DNA of 64,000 nt from Alcanivoracaceae bacterium (GTDB taxonomy: Bacteria > Pseudomonadota > Gammaproteobacteria > Pseudomonadales > Alcanivoracaceae): the NCBI GenBank assembly GCA_029210325.1, contig JARGPU010000006.1:1-64000 (forward strand). Reading direction: 5' to 3'. Positions 8,445-17,978 of the stretch are shown here, piece by piece. The position numbers were made by a program, and so were the translations under genes. The stretch's first letter is position 1, and every line of letters starts with the position of its first letter. Below the pieces are notes generated by a model. The model searched no databases. It saw only the letters and a list, made by a program, of their open reading frames with translations, and had not been told where the DNA came from.

Positions 8445-9134
8445 TCAGAACAGCGCTACCTCCTGATCCGTCAGAGCCCGGTAATCACCGGCCAGCAGAG
8501 CTGGATCAAGTGACAATGGCCCTATTCTTTCACGATGAAGCGCCTCGACATGATTGCCCACCGCCGCCAGCATCCGCTTAACCTGATGGTAGCGACCCTC
8601 ATCAATGGTCAGCCGCAGGCAGCAGACATCAAGCTGTTCCACCTGTGCCGGCAGCGTCGGGCGAGCCTCCCCACGCAGCACAACGCCATTGCATAACTGC
8701 TCAGTCATCTGCCCGGTGAGTGGCCGCGCAGTGCGGACGTGGTAGACCTTGCTGCAAGAGGATTTGGGAGAGGTAATGCGGTGCGACCACTGACCGTCCG
8801 AGCTCAGCAAGAGCAAGCCGGTTGTATCAGCATCAAGGCGGCCGACAATATGCAGGTCCCGACGCAACTCGACAGGCAACAACTGTAGTACAGATGCCCC
8901 ATCTCGGTCGGAAGTCGAACTGACCATAGCGGCAGGCTTATGCAGCATCAGGTAACGGTGTCCCGGCAAGCTCAGCAGCTCGCCACGACAATGCACCAGC
9001 TGGCCACTTTGAAGCTGCAGATTTGCCTTCGGCCTCAGCTCACCATCGACACTGACCTCACCACGGCCGATCAGCACCTTTACCTCGCGGCGTGACAAAC
9101 CAGTTGCATGGGCGATATAGAAATCAAGTCTCAT
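8445..9134 (-). CDS. rsuA: 16S rRNA pseudouridine(516) synthase
   Basis: 229 residues, matching E. coli RsuA in length. It has an N-terminal S4 domain (LSRREVKVLIGRGEVSVDG) and the RsuA/RluB catalytic motif GRLDADTTGLLLLSSDG with the nucleophilic Asp. It isomerises uridine 516 of 16S rRNA during small-subunit assembly. The ATG has only a weak SD. It lies 19 bases downstream of the PhoD-like gene on the same strand. Other small-pseudouridine-synthase family members are less likely given the length. Confidence 0.9.
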   Translation of the reverse strand: MRLDFYIAHATGLSRREVKVLIGRGEVSVDGELRPKANLQLQSGQLVHCRGELLSLPGHRYLMLHKPAAMVSSTSDRDGASVLQLLPVELRRDLHIVGRLDADTTGLLLLSSDGQWSHRITSPKSSCSKVYHVRTARPLTGQMTEQLCNGVVLRGEARPTLPAQVEQLDVCCLRLTIDEGRYHQVKRMLAAVGNHVEALHRERIGPLSLDPALLAGDYRALTDQEVALF

Positions 9135-9153
9135 GTAGGCATTCTAGACCGGC

Positions 9154-10641
9154 TCAACGCAAACCGGTGATAAATGGCTGATGAAAATCTGCTACCGGCA
9201 TATTGTCTGGCCCCGACCGCTCACGCACCCTCCAGGCGTGGGCCTCAAGACTGACACCGCCCAGGCCATCGCGGCGAAAACCGACGGTCATAAAGTGCTC
9301 TCGCGTACGAGTCTTTGGATAAGCCGATAGCAAGAAGCCTGGGCGAGTCGACACCGTCCAGCTGCCATTATGATAGTCCACCGCGCTGACCGGCCAGCCC
9401 AGCCGTGCGGCGCTGGCATTGTCAGGAAATAGTTTCGGCTTGAGCGCCGCAGAGGCGGTGGCAACGCCATTTAAGCCGGTCAGATTCGATAGTGGTGAGG
9501 AGATGATCTCCACCAGCTTGCCGCCCTGAGAACCCAGAGGCACCGAGGCAATCCGACCAAAGTGCACGTCGCCGCTTAGCAGCACCACGTCATGACCACT
9601 GCTACCCAGCGCGGCCAGCAGCGCTGAGTACTGCTCAGGAAAGCCACGCAGATTACGCTCCAGTGATTGGTCACCGACGATCACTGGCTGCGGAACCAAC
9701 AGCACACCCGGGCACGCGAGACCCCGCGCCCAATCACATAGCCGGGCAAATGCCTGATCTGGCAGAAACCGCTTACCACGCCGATATGAACGCAGATCGG
9801 CAACGCAAAATGAAAGCTCATTGCCAATAGAAAAGGTTTCAATAAGAGCGCTACGTTGGATATTGCTGACACCATCACGGGACGCGCGAGACCATGCTCG
9901 GCGCACCGATGACAACTTAAGTGGCAACAGGGTTGGCAACAGCGAATCGTAAAATGGATAGTCGTTCCAGTACTCATGATCATCCGGCAGCATCCAGGTG
10001 CCACCACGAGTCAGGATGCTGCCCAGCGCCTGCCAGTGGAGGGCATAATCCATGGCGATACGCTCGCGAATTTCCTTTGCAATCAGGGATAGCGAGTCAA
10101 AGCCGATATCCAGATATACCTGATCCCCACTGAGGAAAGTAATATCCGGGCTGGCATGACCGCCATTCTCATAAATAGCCCTGTACGCCGCTGCCGCATG
10201 ACCACCATCGCGGTGATTATAGAAGCAGCTACCAAGACCAATGGTAAAGGGCGCCTCGTCTTTATCAGGCAGAGAGCCCGGCAAGGTGCCAAACTCTCCA
10301 TCACGCAGGCATTGCCAAAAGGGTTCTGGACGAATATCCACAAGCGCTTCTATGCGCCGCTCAAAACGCACCTGATACTGCTTTCCCGGTGACAAGTCAG
10401 TCACAGTGACTAGCGCACAAAAACGCTGGCTCATTTGCCGAAACGGCCGCTGCCAATCACTACGGTTCAGATAATATTCGGTTTCCTGATCATCTGTGTC
10501 GCGGATCACCACTCGTGCGTGATCCGGCATTTTCATAAACGGAAACAGGGTCCCCACCCATATTTCCGCTGAACTTTGTGTGACTCGATGTATCGCCAAC
10601 GACCACTGGCTGGTGTTGGTATTTAGTGAATCCTGACTCAT
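9154..10641 (-). CDS. PhoD-like metallophosphatase
   Basis: 495 residues resembling the alkaline phosphatase D superfamily. An N-terminal beta-sandwich (about 1-125) precedes a metallophosphoesterase domain. Metal-binding motifs visible are GSCFYNH, LSGDQVYLD, DDHEYWNDY and LLSGDVHFG. No signal peptide is apparent, unlike secreted PhoD, so it may be cytoplasmic. A strong SD (GGGAGG) precedes the ATG. It is 26 bases downstream of the HMG-CoA reductase gene, probably one transcript. The substrate (phosphodiester or phosphomonoester) is unknown. Confidence 0.82.
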   Translation of the reverse strand: MSQDSLNTNTSQWSLAIHRVTQSSAEIWVGTLFPFMKMPDHARVVIRDTDDQETEYYLNRSDWQRPFRQMSQRFCALVTVTDLSPGKQYQVRFERRIEALVDIRPEPFWQCLRDGEFGTLPGSLPDKDEAPFTIGLGSCFYNHRDGGHAAAAYRAIYENGGHASPDITFLSGDQVYLDIGFDSLSLIAKEIRERIAMDYALHWQALGSILTRGGTWMLPDDHEYWNDYPFYDSLLPTLLPLKLSSVRRAWSRASRDGVSNIQRSALIETFSIGNELSFCVADLRSYRRGKRFLPDQAFARLCDWARGLACPGVLLVPQPVIVGDQSLERNLRGFPEQYSALLAALGSSGHDVVLLSGDVHFGRIASVPLGSQGGKLVEIISSPLSNLTGLNGVATASAALKPKLFPDNASAARLGWPVSAVDYHNGSWTVSTRPGFLLSAYPKTRTREHFMTVGFRRDGLGGVSLEAHAWRVRERSGPDNMPVADFHQPFITGLR

Positions 10642-10667
10642 GACTATCCTCCCTGATGATCATCCCT

Positions 10668-11846
10668 TTATGGCCGATTGCGACCATACTTGTCATGACT
10701 CGATACCCACTCATCGGCGACAATCGCCGCACCCAGCGACAGCTCACCACAGAGCACCACTGCAGCAATGATTTCCGCCAACTTGTTAACCTTTCCAGAG
10801 CCATAACATCCCAGCACCTCAAGACTCTCGCGCTGAGTCGGCAGACCGGTTCCGCCACCGTATGTCGCCACTATCAGCGCAGGAATGGTGATGGAAAAAT
10901 AATAGTCTCCGTTATCCTTCAACTCGCTATACACCAGCCCCGCAGAAGCCTCTGCTACGTTGGCTACGTCCTGTCCGCAAGCGATAAACATGGCAGTAAT
11001 GCCATTGGCAAAATGGGAGCCATTATTTACTGACCCCGCCAGCATTGCTCCCATATTCGACAGCTGGCGCTGATAGTGCATTGCATGACTGCTTGTGTGC
11101 AGCACGCTTGTTACCATTTCGGCCGGAAGGGTTACTTCTGCCACAACACGTTTGCCACGACTATGCATGGCATTAACGGTGGAGTGCTTCTTGTCGGTAT
11201 CAAAGTTAGCTGCCAGCGTAAAATGCTCAAGCCCGGCTGGCTTTTGCTGCAGAATCCACTGGCAGGCATGGTGAGTTGCCTTACTGACCATGTTCTGACC
11301 GGCCGCATCTCCAGTAGTAAAGTTAAACCGCAGCCAGCGCATTTTGCTCTGTGAAAATTGCTGTATATCGCGCAGCTTTCCACTACTAGTCGTCTGTTCC
11401 GCCAGCGCGGCGATGGTCGGGAATTGGGCCTCAACCCACAAGCCGAAATCCCGCGCCGAGCGGGCATTATCAAAAACAAATAGCGGAGCTCGCTGCATGC
11501 AATCGTCGATCACTGTGGCCGTGATCCCACCTGCAGCACTGGCGATGCGCATGCCGCGATTGTAGCTGGCCAGCAAGGTACCCTCGGTGGTTGCCATGGG
11601 AATATAGAACTCCCCATTAGCATGCTCTCCGCACACCTTTAATGGACCTGCAAAGCCGAGAGGAATCTGGGCGACGCCAGAAAAGTTTTCGATATTTCCT
11701 GGCAGGAAGGCTGGATCGAAAGAAAAACTACCAACATGATCCAGCTTTGCACCGGTCTTGCCGGTAATAAACACACGCCGACTGGCGGCCATTTCAACGC
11801 TGTAATCATTATCAGCGTGACGAGGAATTTTGTTGTTATCAGACAC
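10668..11846 (-). CDS. Class I hydroxymethylglutaryl-CoA reductase (soluble)
   Basis: Catalyses (S)-HMG-CoA plus 2 NADPH to mevalonate. The 392-residue protein carries the class I set: ENFSGVAQIPLGFAGPL, MATTEGTL (catalytic E88), FTTGDAAGQNMVSKAT, DTDKK (K219), CGQDVANV (D293) and a C-terminal SSH (H384) matching the flap histidine. It lacks the eukaryotic membrane domain. The start is GTG 11846 with GGAG about eight bases upstream. No other mevalonate-pathway gene is in the window. Gammaproteobacteria normally use the MEP route, so acquisition by transfer or a specialised role is inferred. Confidence 0.93.
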   Translation of the reverse strand: MSDNNKIPRHADNDYSVEMAASRRVFITGKTGAKLDHVGSFSFDPAFLPGNIENFSGVAQIPLGFAGPLKVCGEHANGEFYIPMATTEGTLLASYNRGMRIASAAGGITATVIDDCMQRAPLFVFDNARSARDFGLWVEAQFPTIAALAEQTTSSGKLRDIQQFSQSKMRWLRFNFTTGDAAGQNMVSKATHHACQWILQQKPAGLEHFTLAANFDTDKKHSTVNAMHSRGKRVVAEVTLPAEMVTSVLHTSSHAMHYQRQLSNMGAMLAGSVNNGSHFANGITAMFIACGQDVANVAEASAGLVYSELKDNGDYYFSITIPALIVATYGGGTGLPTQRESLEVLGCYGSGKVNKLAEIIAAVVLCGELSLGAAIVADEWVSSHDKYGRNRP

Positions 11847-11930
11847 CGCTGGCTCCGCAGGAAAAAAGGAGCGCTATGGATAGCACGATGGCACAGCCGG
11901 CACAACGCGCCAGTGCAACTGACAAATCAA

Positions 11931-12269
11931 TCAGATGGAGAAGGAGGAACCGCAGCCACAGGTGGAAGTAGCGTTCGGGTTCTGGACCACAAAACGGCTA
12001 CCCATAAGGCCCTGCTCATAATCCACTTCAGAACCGGACAGATATTGAATGCTCATGGCATCGACCAACAACGTGACGTCACCATTATCTACAACGGTGT
12101 CGTCTTCGTTAACGCGTTCGTCGAAGGTAAAGCCGTAGGAAAAGCCAGAACAGCCGCCACCCGTTATATACACCCGAAGCTTGAGGGCATTATTACCCTC
12201 TTCTTCACGTAGTTCGTGGACCTTGGCGGCAGCACGGTCAGTAAACGAAATGGCAGCAGAGTCACTCAT
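11931..12269 (-). CDS. erpA: Iron-sulfur cluster insertion protein ErpA
   Basis: A-type Fe-S carrier (112 aa; E. coli ErpA is 114) that delivers clusters to apo-enzymes such as IspG/IspH. The three conserved cysteines are in GGGCSGF and the C-terminal STCGCG. The start is at ATG 12269 (MSDSAAISF), agreeing with the family N-terminus, rather than GTG 12299. The order erpA-bactofilin-coiled-coil protein-argC is as in Pseudomonas, where anmK lies next to erpA; here about 8 kb of other genes separates them. Confidence 0.95.
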   Translation of the reverse strand: MSDSAAISFTDRAAAKVHELREEEGNNALKLRVYITGGGCSGFSYGFTFDERVNEDDTVVDNGDVTLLVDAMSIQYLSGSEVDYEQGLMGSRFVVQNPNATSTCGCGSSFSI

Positions 12270-12337
12270 GGCAACAATCAGGTTGGAGACAGACTGCACA
12301 TGGTGTAATACCCGACAAAAACAGTCAAGTATTAGCC

Positions 12338-12763
12338 TTATTTACCATCTTTGCCCTTATCGCCATTGCCCACCTGATCCGGATGAGGCAGATGCTTGCG
12401 CTCGTTCTGCCTGACCAGCTTGCCGTCTACCTGAGCGCCCATGACCATTTCAATCATGTTGTAGTAGACATTGCCTTCAATAACGGCCTTCTCAGCAAGT
12501 TCCAGGTGCTCGGAAGCATGTATATCCCCCTCGACCTTACCGTTGACGACAATTTTCGGAACCCGTATCTCGCCCTGCACGCGACCGCTCTCGCCAATCA
12601 CCAGTCGGCCACCTTCGGCTCCGACACTAATATTGCCGGTAACAGTACCCAACACATGCAGGCCGCCGGTGAACTCCACATCACCGCAGATGCGGGCGCT
12701 TGGCGCGATCAGGGTATGGTTGCTGTAGTTCTCTTTTGACTGTTTTTTATCCCGCCCAAGCAC
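12338..12763 (-). CDS. Bactofilin-family polymer-forming protein
   Basis: 141 residues. The central part (about 15-115) is a right-handed beta-helix (DUF583) seen as hydrophobic/Gly repeats such as [21 protein letters not shown] and [17 protein letters not shown], flanked by short polar tails. Bactofilins self-assemble without nucleotide and act as cytoskeletal scaffolds for cell-wall enzymes or polar organisation. The start is GTG 12763 because AGGAG lies seven bases upstream; it overlaps the end of the upstream gene by 17 bases, implying coupling. Confidence 0.88.
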   Translation of the reverse strand: MLGRDKKQSKENYSNHTLIAPSARICGDVEFTGGLHVLGTVTGNISVGAEGGRLVIGESGRVQGEIRVPKIVVNGKVEGDIHASEHLELAEKAVIEGNVYYNMIEMVMGAQVDGKLVRQNERKHLPHPDQVGNGDKGKDGK

Positions 12764-13502
12764 CGCTTCTCTCCTGTAACTGCCATATATAGGTTTTTTC
12801 GGTTTTCTGGTTTCGCCGGGCACCATTGATTGCCTCAACGGTAATCTGCTCCGGCTGCAAGCCCTCAGGCAAGCGCAATCTGCCAGTCAGCTCCTGAAAG
12901 TAACGGAAACGGAACCTCGTTTCACTGCCTTCGACAAGAATGTCACTACCGCTGAGCTGCACCTGCTGCTCGGCCTGCATGCCGGACAGCTTGAGCAACA
13001 CATCACCAGCCACATTATTGCGGTTATCACCGACCTGGGTGAGCACCAGTCTGAAGGCAAATTCCCCCGCAGTAGCCGCGGCAGCCAGATCAAACTTCTC
13101 GATCCGCAACCCCTGCTCAATGGAGCCGGGTGCCATAACGTTCTTATAGAAGGCCACGGCCTCCTCAAGTTCAGCCAATTGACCGCGCAGATCACGGATT
13201 TCGCTACGCACCTGCTCCTGAGCCTGCTGTGACACCTCGGTACCGGTACGATGCAGCGCCAATTCGTTACGAGCAGACTGCAAAGCGCTGTCCAGCACGC
13301 GGACCTGATCAGTTAGTCGACTGCGGTCGCGTTCCAGACGACTGGTATTTTCTCGGGCAGTAATCTGCCCTGCAATAAAGGCAGCGATGATCGCCAGGAT
13401 AACAAACAGGGAACCGTAGACGCGCACCCGGCGCCGGCGCCGGCGGTCCAGCGGCACCAGCACCATGTCTTCCATCAGGCTTGCCGAACGCTTCTTGGCC
13501 AT
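12747..13502 (-). CDS. Coiled-coil inner-membrane protein (DUF6776-like)
   Basis: 251 residues. A basic cytoplasmic N-terminus with an RRRRRR run precedes a single transmembrane helix (about 29-47), a coiled coil (about 52-122) and a C-terminal globular, probably periplasmic domain. No enzymatic motif is seen. The family sits between argC and bactofilin genes in Pseudomonas. The link to bactofilin suggests a membrane anchor or partner for cell-envelope scaffolding, but no function is proven. The ATG lies two bases after the argC stop without a clear SD, so translation is probably coupled. Confidence 0.8.
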   Translation of the reverse strand: MAKKRSASLMEDMVLVPLDRRRRRRVRVYGSLFVILAIIAAFIAGQITARENTSRLERDRSRLTDQVRVLDSALQSARNELALHRTGTEVSQQAQEQVRSEIRDLRGQLAELEEAVAFYKNVMAPGSIEQGLRIEKFDLAAAATAGEFAFRLVLTQVGDNRNNVAGDVLLKLSGMQAEQQVQLSGSDILVEGSETRFRFRYFQELTGRLRLPEGLQPEQITVEAINGARRNQKTEKTYIWQLQERSGAWAG

Positions 13503-13504
13503 GA

Positions 13505-14563
13505 TCAGGGCAGCAACGCAGCGCCGTTGAGACCGGCGGTCTCCGGCAGATCAAACATAATATTCATGTTCTGCACCGCCTGACCTGCAGCACCCTTGGT
13601 CAGGTTATCGATCACCGAAAGAATCACCAGTACATCCCGCCCCTGAGGCCGGTGTATGGCAATCCGGCAGTGATTGGCCCCTTTAACAAAGCGAGTCTCC
13701 GGATGACTGCCAACTGGCATAACATCGACAAAGTGCTCGTTCGCATAGCGGGATTCATAAGCCGCCTGTATCTCATCAAGCGCAGGCGTTTTGCTCGTCA
13801 CCGGCGCGTACAGCGTGGAATGAATGCCACGAATCATCGGCAGCAGATGCGGCACAAAAGTAATATTCACTGGCGACCCAGCGATATCACCAAGACCCTG
13901 CTCGATCTCAGGCAGGTGACGATGGCCGGCGACAGCATAGGCCTTGAAGTTGTCGCTGGCCTCGGCCATAAGCATGGGGATCTTGGCCTGACGCCCTGCA
14001 CCACTGATTCCGGAAGCACTATTCGAGATCAGCCGAGCATTGTCAGTCCAGCCATTTTCCAGCAGTGGCAGCAAACCAAGCTGTACCGAGGTCGGATAAC
14101 AACCGGCACAGGCGACCAGCCGTGCAGCGCGAATTTTGTCCCGGTGCACCTCAGGCAAACCATAGACCGCCTCTGCCAACAACTCAGGGCAGGTGTGTGG
14201 CTCGCCATACCAGTCACTCCACAAGGCGGCATCGCGAATGCGGAAATCCGCAGACAGATCCACTACCCGGACATTTTCGGCCAGCAGTTCCGGCATCATG
14301 CGCATGGCCACGTTGTGCGGAGTCGCAAAGAACACCACGTCACAGCTGGCCAGCAACTTCACATCCGGCACCGAAAAGCGCAGATCGTAGTGACCACGCA
14401 GGCTTGGGAACATATCTGCCACTGCCAAGCCGTCTTCCGAGCGAGAAGTAATTGCCACCACCTCTGCCTGAGGATGCGCGGCAAGCAGACGCAGCAACTC
14501 AACGCCGGTATATCCAGTGCCACCTACAATACCGATCCGCAACCGGGACGACGCCGAAGTCAT
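13505..14563 (-). CDS. argC: N-acetyl-gamma-glutamyl-phosphate reductase
   Basis: NADPH-dependent reduction of N-acetylglutamyl-phosphate to the semialdehyde in arginine biosynthesis. The 352-residue product has the Rossmann motif [17 protein letters not shown] at residue 10, the active-site cysteine in ACAGCYPTS and the conserved [13 protein letters not shown] lies eight bases before the ATG. It is the first gene of the argC-coiled-coil protein-bactofilin run and is divergent from hemJ. Confidence 0.97.
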   Translation of the reverse strand: MTSASSRLRIGIVGGTGYTGVELLRLLAAHPQAEVVAITSRSEDGLAVADMFPSLRGHYDLRFSVPDVKLLASCDVVFFATPHNVAMRMMPELLAENVRVVDLSADFRIRDAALWSDWYGEPHTCPELLAEAVYGLPEVHRDKIRAARLVACAGCYPTSVQLGLLPLLENGWTDNARLISNSASGISGAGRQAKIPMLMAEASDNFKAYAVAGHRHLPEIEQGLGDIAGSPVNITFVPHLLPMIRGIHSTLYAPVTSKTPALDEIQAAYESRYANEHFVDVMPVGSHPETRFVKGANHCRIAIHRPQGRDVLVILSVIDNLTKGAAGQAVQNMNIMFDLPETAGLNGAALLP

Positions 14564-14739
14564 TTACTGCTCTCCAGAAAACATTGTGAAGGCAGGCATA
14601 ATAGGAAGCTGCCGCCTGCCGGGCAACCGCGCAGTAGCGCAGATGTGATGTGCATTGCCCGGTATAGACCTTTTTCAGCACGATCACGCCGCGCCCCAGC
14701 GCCTTTGCTATGATGTCGCCCCCTTTACGGAGAGACCTT

Positions 14740-15162
14740 ATGTACCTGTGGATCCAAGCCCTGCACCTGATTGCCGTGGTGACCTGGTTTGCTGCCCTGT
14801 TCTACCTGCCGCGTCTGTTCGTGTATCACGCCCTGTCAGAGGATCAGGTCAGCCGCGACCGCTTTAAGATCATGGAGAGAAAACTCTATCGCGGCATCAT
14901 GACACCGTCGATGATCGCGGTACTGGTATTTGGCTTCTGGCTTCTCTACCTGAATCCGGGCCTGATGAAGAGTGGCTGGATGCACGCCAAACTGACGCTG
15001 GTGTTCCTGCTGATCGGCTATCACCACGTGTGTCTGGCGTATATGAAGAAGTTCGAGCGAGACGCCAACACCAAGAGTCATGTTTTCTACCGCTGGTTCA
15101 ATGAGGCTCCGGTGGTCATCCTGATTGCCGTGGTCTGCCTTGCCGTGGTGAAACCCTTCTGA
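14740..15162 (+). CDS. hemJ: Protoporphyrinogen IX oxidase HemJ
   Basis: 140-residue inner-membrane protein with about four transmembrane helices. It oxidises protoporphyrinogen IX to protoporphyrin IX in haem synthesis. The diagnostic N-terminus (MYLWIQALHLIAVVTWFAAL) holds the conserved histidine and tryptophan, and the RLFVYH and GWMHAKL segments are present. ATG 14740 has GGAG about seven bases upstream; the longer frame from 14710 does not fit the family. It is followed by thiD, thiE and hemL on the same strand, which puts haem genes on both sides of a thiamine pair. Confidence 0.93.
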   Translation: MYLWIQALHLIAVVTWFAALFYLPRLFVYHALSEDQVSRDRFKIMERKLYRGIMTPSMIAVLVFGFWLLYLNPGLMKSGWMHAKLTLVFLLIGYHHVCLAYMKKFERDANTKSHVFYRWFNEAPVVILIAVVCLAVVKPF

Positions 15163-15189
15163 GAACGTGGCTAGAGGATGGATCACACC

Positions 15190-15951
15190 ATGAAACCGAA
15201 CATTCTCGTCATTGCCGGGCACGACCCCTCCGGGGGCGCCGGCATCCATGCAGATATTGAGGCGATCCATAGCCTTGGCGGCCTGGCCGCCACTCTGATT
15301 ACCGGGCTGACCGTGCAAAACAGTCAAAATGTGCGAGGCTTTGAGCTGGTCGACCTGAACCTGCTTGAGCGTCAGGCGGAGGCGCTGCTGGAGGACATGC
15401 AGTTCAGCGCCGTCAAGATCGGCATGACTGGCAGTCCAACCATCATTCGCTTTATTGCCAGGCTACTCGACCAACTGCCTGGCGTGCCGGTGATACTTGA
15501 TCCGGTGCTGGCGGCGGAAGCAGGTGGCAGTCTCGGCGAGCAATCGGTACCAGAGGTTTTGCTCGCCGAGCTATTCCCACGGGCCATGCTGGCCACCCCT
15601 AACCTGCCGGAAGCGGAGCGACTGGCAGGGGTCAGCGGCGTTGTTGCCGCCGGCGAAGCACTGCTTCAGTACGGCTGTCCGAACGTGCTGATTACCGGCA
15701 CCCATGACGATACCGACGCGGTGCTTAATCATCTGTTCAGCGAGAATCAGATGCGCAACTGGTCCTGGCCAAGGCTGGCCGGCAGCTTCCATGGCTCCGG
15801 CTGTACTCTGGCGTCTGCCTGCGCCGTGCTGATAGCCAAAGGCCTGCCATTGGAGCAAGCACTCACTGACGCTCAAAGCTACGTATACCGAAGCCTGCAG
15901 AACGCTTGGCAGGCAGGTAGCGGACAACTGATCCCGGACCGTCGTGGCTAA
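15190..15951 (+). CDS. thiD: Hydroxymethylpyrimidine/phosphomethylpyrimidine kinase
   Basis: Phosphorylates HMP and HMP-P to HMP-PP for thiamine synthesis. Ribokinase-fold motifs are GHDPSGGAGIHADIEA near the N-terminus and FHGSGCTLASA near residue 206, containing the catalytic cysteine/anion-hole region. ATG 15190 is chosen because the purine-rich AGAGG touches the earlier ATG 15178 directly and cannot serve it. The 3' end overlaps thiE by eight bases. Confidence 0.95.
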   Translation: MKPNILVIAGHDPSGGAGIHADIEAIHSLGGLAATLITGLTVQNSQNVRGFELVDLNLLERQAEALLEDMQFSAVKIGMTGSPTIIRFIARLLDQLPGVPVILDPVLAAEAGGSLGEQSVPEVLLAELFPRAMLATPNLPEAERLAGVSGVVAAGEALLQYGCPNVLITGTHDDTDAVLNHLFSENQMRNWSWPRLAGSFHGSGCTLASACAVLIAKGLPLEQALTDAQSYVYRSLQNAWQAGSGQLIPDRRG

Positions 15952-16564
15952 AATCCGCGGTCTTTACGCCATTACCGATCCCACGCTGATTCCACCTGAG
16001 AGTCTGCTGGTGGCTTGCCAGGCCGCCCTGAATGGAGGCGTCCGGCTGCTGCAATACCGCGACAAGCCGGCCAGCAGTACGGAGCGCCGAAAGCGTGCCA
16101 TCAACCTGCGCGACCTGTGCCGCGACCACGACGCCCTGCTACTGATCAATGATGACCCACAACTGGCTGCCGACATCGGTGCCAGCGGCGTGCATATCGG
16201 CCAATCCGATGGTGCTATCCAACGCGCCCGCCAACTAATGGGGCCGGACGCTATTATCGGCGTCACCTGTCATAACGACCCTGATCTGGCCATGGCTGCG
16301 GCTCGGGCGGGTGCCGACTACGTTGCCTTCGGCCGATTCTATACGTCGCACAGCAAACCAGCAGCGCCGCCAGCGAACCCGGCTGTACTCTCCACTCCCC
16401 TGACCCTGCCGAAGGTGGCCATTGGCGGCATCACCCCGGATAATGCGTCCGCCCTGATTGCTGCCGGTGCCGACGCCGTGGCGGTAATACACAGCCTGTT
16501 TTCTGCTGCGGACATCGAGGCCCAGGCCCGCCTGTTCGCCAATCTGTTTTCTGTCAAGGAGTAG
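15944..16564 (+). CDS. thiE: Thiamine-phosphate synthase
   Basis: Joins HMP-PP and thiazole phosphate to thiamine monophosphate. A 206-residue TIM barrel with [30 protein letters not shown] and AIGGIT, all ThiE signatures. The start is GTG 15944, inside the end of thiD, so the two are translationally coupled. hemL follows after two bases. Confidence 0.95.
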   Translation: MAKIRGLYAITDPTLIPPESLLVACQAALNGGVRLLQYRDKPASSTERRKRAINLRDLCRDHDALLLINDDPQLAADIGASGVHIGQSDGAIQRARQLMGPDAIIGVTCHNDPDLAMAAARAGADYVAFGRFYTSHSKPAAPPANPAVLSTPLTLPKVAIGGITPDNASALIAAGADAVAVIHSLFSAADIEAQARLFANLFSVKE

Positions 16565-16566
16565 CC

Positions 16567-17853
16567 ATGAGCCGCATTCATTCCGAAGACCTGTTCCGCA
16601 AGGCACAGCTGCACATCCCCGGCGGCGTCAATTCACCGGTAAGAGCCTTTCGCGGCGTCGGTGGTCAGCCGGTTTTTTTCCATCGAGCTGAAGGTCCTTA
16701 CCTGTTTGATGAAGACGACAACCGCTACATCGACTACATCGGTTCATGGGGACCGATGATTCTCGGCCACGGCAATGCCCAAGTGTTGGCCGCTGTGATT
16801 GACGCCGCCCGTAATGGCCTGAGCTTCGGCGCCCCCACCGCAGCAGAAGTGGAAATGGCCGATCTGGTCTGCGAGCTGGTACCGTCAATGGACATGGTGC
16901 GGATGGTCAGCTCCGGCACCGAAGCGACCATGAGTGCGATCCGTCTGGCCCGCGGTTACACCGGCCGTGACACCTTTATCAAGTTCGAGGGCTGCTACCA
17001 TGGCCACGCCGACTCACTACTGGTGAAAGCCGGCTCTGGCGCCCTGACCCTCGGCGTGCCGAGCTCACCCGGAGTGCCGGCGGCACTGGCGGAACACACC
17101 CTGACACTGGAATACAACAATGCGGCTCAGGTGGAAGAAACCTTTGCCAGGATGGGCGACCAGATTGCCTGCGTGATCGTCGAGCCTGTGGCCGGTAACA
17201 TGAACTGCGTGCCGCCGATGAATAACTTTCTCAGCACGTTGCGCAAATGCTGCGATGAGCATGGTGCGGTGCTGATCTTTGACGAAGTCATGACCGGATT
17301 CCGTGTTGCCCTTGGCGGGGCCCAGTCGATCTACAACGTCACTCCCGATCTGACCACGCTTGGCAAGGTCATTGGTGGCGGCATGCCGGTTGGCGCTTTT
17401 GGCGGCAAGCGGGAGATCATGGAACACCTTGCCCCGCTCGGCCCCGTGTATCAGGCCGGCACCCTGTCCGGCAACCCGGTGGCGATGGCCGCCGGCATGG
17501 CCACCCTGAAGCAGATCAGTGCGCCGGGCTTCTTCGAAGAGCTTGGTCGCCTGACCACGCGGCTGACTCAGGGACTGGAAACCATGGCGCGAGAAAAAGG
17601 CATTGCCATGACCACCAATCAGGTCGGCGGAATGTTCGGACTGTTCTTTACAGACCAAACACGAATTGCCTCTCTCAACGATGTCATGGGCTGTGATCAG
17701 GAACGTTTCAAGAAGTTTTTCCATGCCATGCTTGATCGTGGTGTCTATCTGGCACCGAGTGCATTTGAAGCCGGCTTTGTCTCAATTACCCATACCGATG
17801 CGGTGATTGATGAGACGCTGGAGCGAGCACGGGAAGCTTTTCGGGCCCTGTAA
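16567..17853 (+). CDS. hemL: Glutamate-1-semialdehyde 2,1-aminomutase
   Basis: PLP enzyme that converts glutamate-1-semialdehyde to 5-aminolevulinate, the tetrapyrrole precursor (C5 route). The PLP-binding lysine is K267 in TLGKVIGGG, equivalent to E. coli K265. N-terminal [10 protein letters not shown] and the SGTEATMSA motif are present. AAGGAG precedes the ATG. The 125-base gap to egtB (17854-17978) holds no obvious terminator or gene. Confidence 0.98.
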   Translation: MSRIHSEDLFRKAQLHIPGGVNSPVRAFRGVGGQPVFFHRAEGPYLFDEDDNRYIDYIGSWGPMILGHGNAQVLAAVIDAARNGLSFGAPTAAEVEMADLVCELVPSMDMVRMVSSGTEATMSAIRLARGYTGRDTFIKFEGCYHGHADSLLVKAGSGALTLGVPSSPGVPAALAEHTLTLEYNNAAQVEETFARMGDQIACVIVEPVAGNMNCVPPMNNFLSTLRKCCDEHGAVLIFDEVMTGFRVALGGAQSIYNVTPDLTTLGKVIGGGMPVGAFGGKREIMEHLAPLGPVYQAGTLSGNPVAMAAGMATLKQISAPGFFEELGRLTTRLTQGLETMAREKGIAMTTNQVGGMFGLFFTDQTRIASLNDVMGCDQERFKKFFHAMLDRGVYLAPSAFEAGFVSITHTDAVIDETLERAREAFRAL

Positions 17854-17978
17854 AATTTGGCGCAGGTGCGTCGGCAACGTTGACCTGACCATCAATTAAC
17901 GGCACGGTGACGCTGTAACAAGGCAGCCGCTGAAGCATTCAGGCGGCATCCTCCACCACGGAAGGAAAGAGCGCGGCC

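Noticed and set aside
13652-14713. 353-codon open frame antisense to argC
   Set aside because: Full-length argC with intact catalytic cysteine occupies the other strand; the antisense product has no known motif.
17065-17724. 219-codon open frame antisense to hemL
   Set aside because: Shadow of hemL; high Gly/His content reflects complementary codons only.
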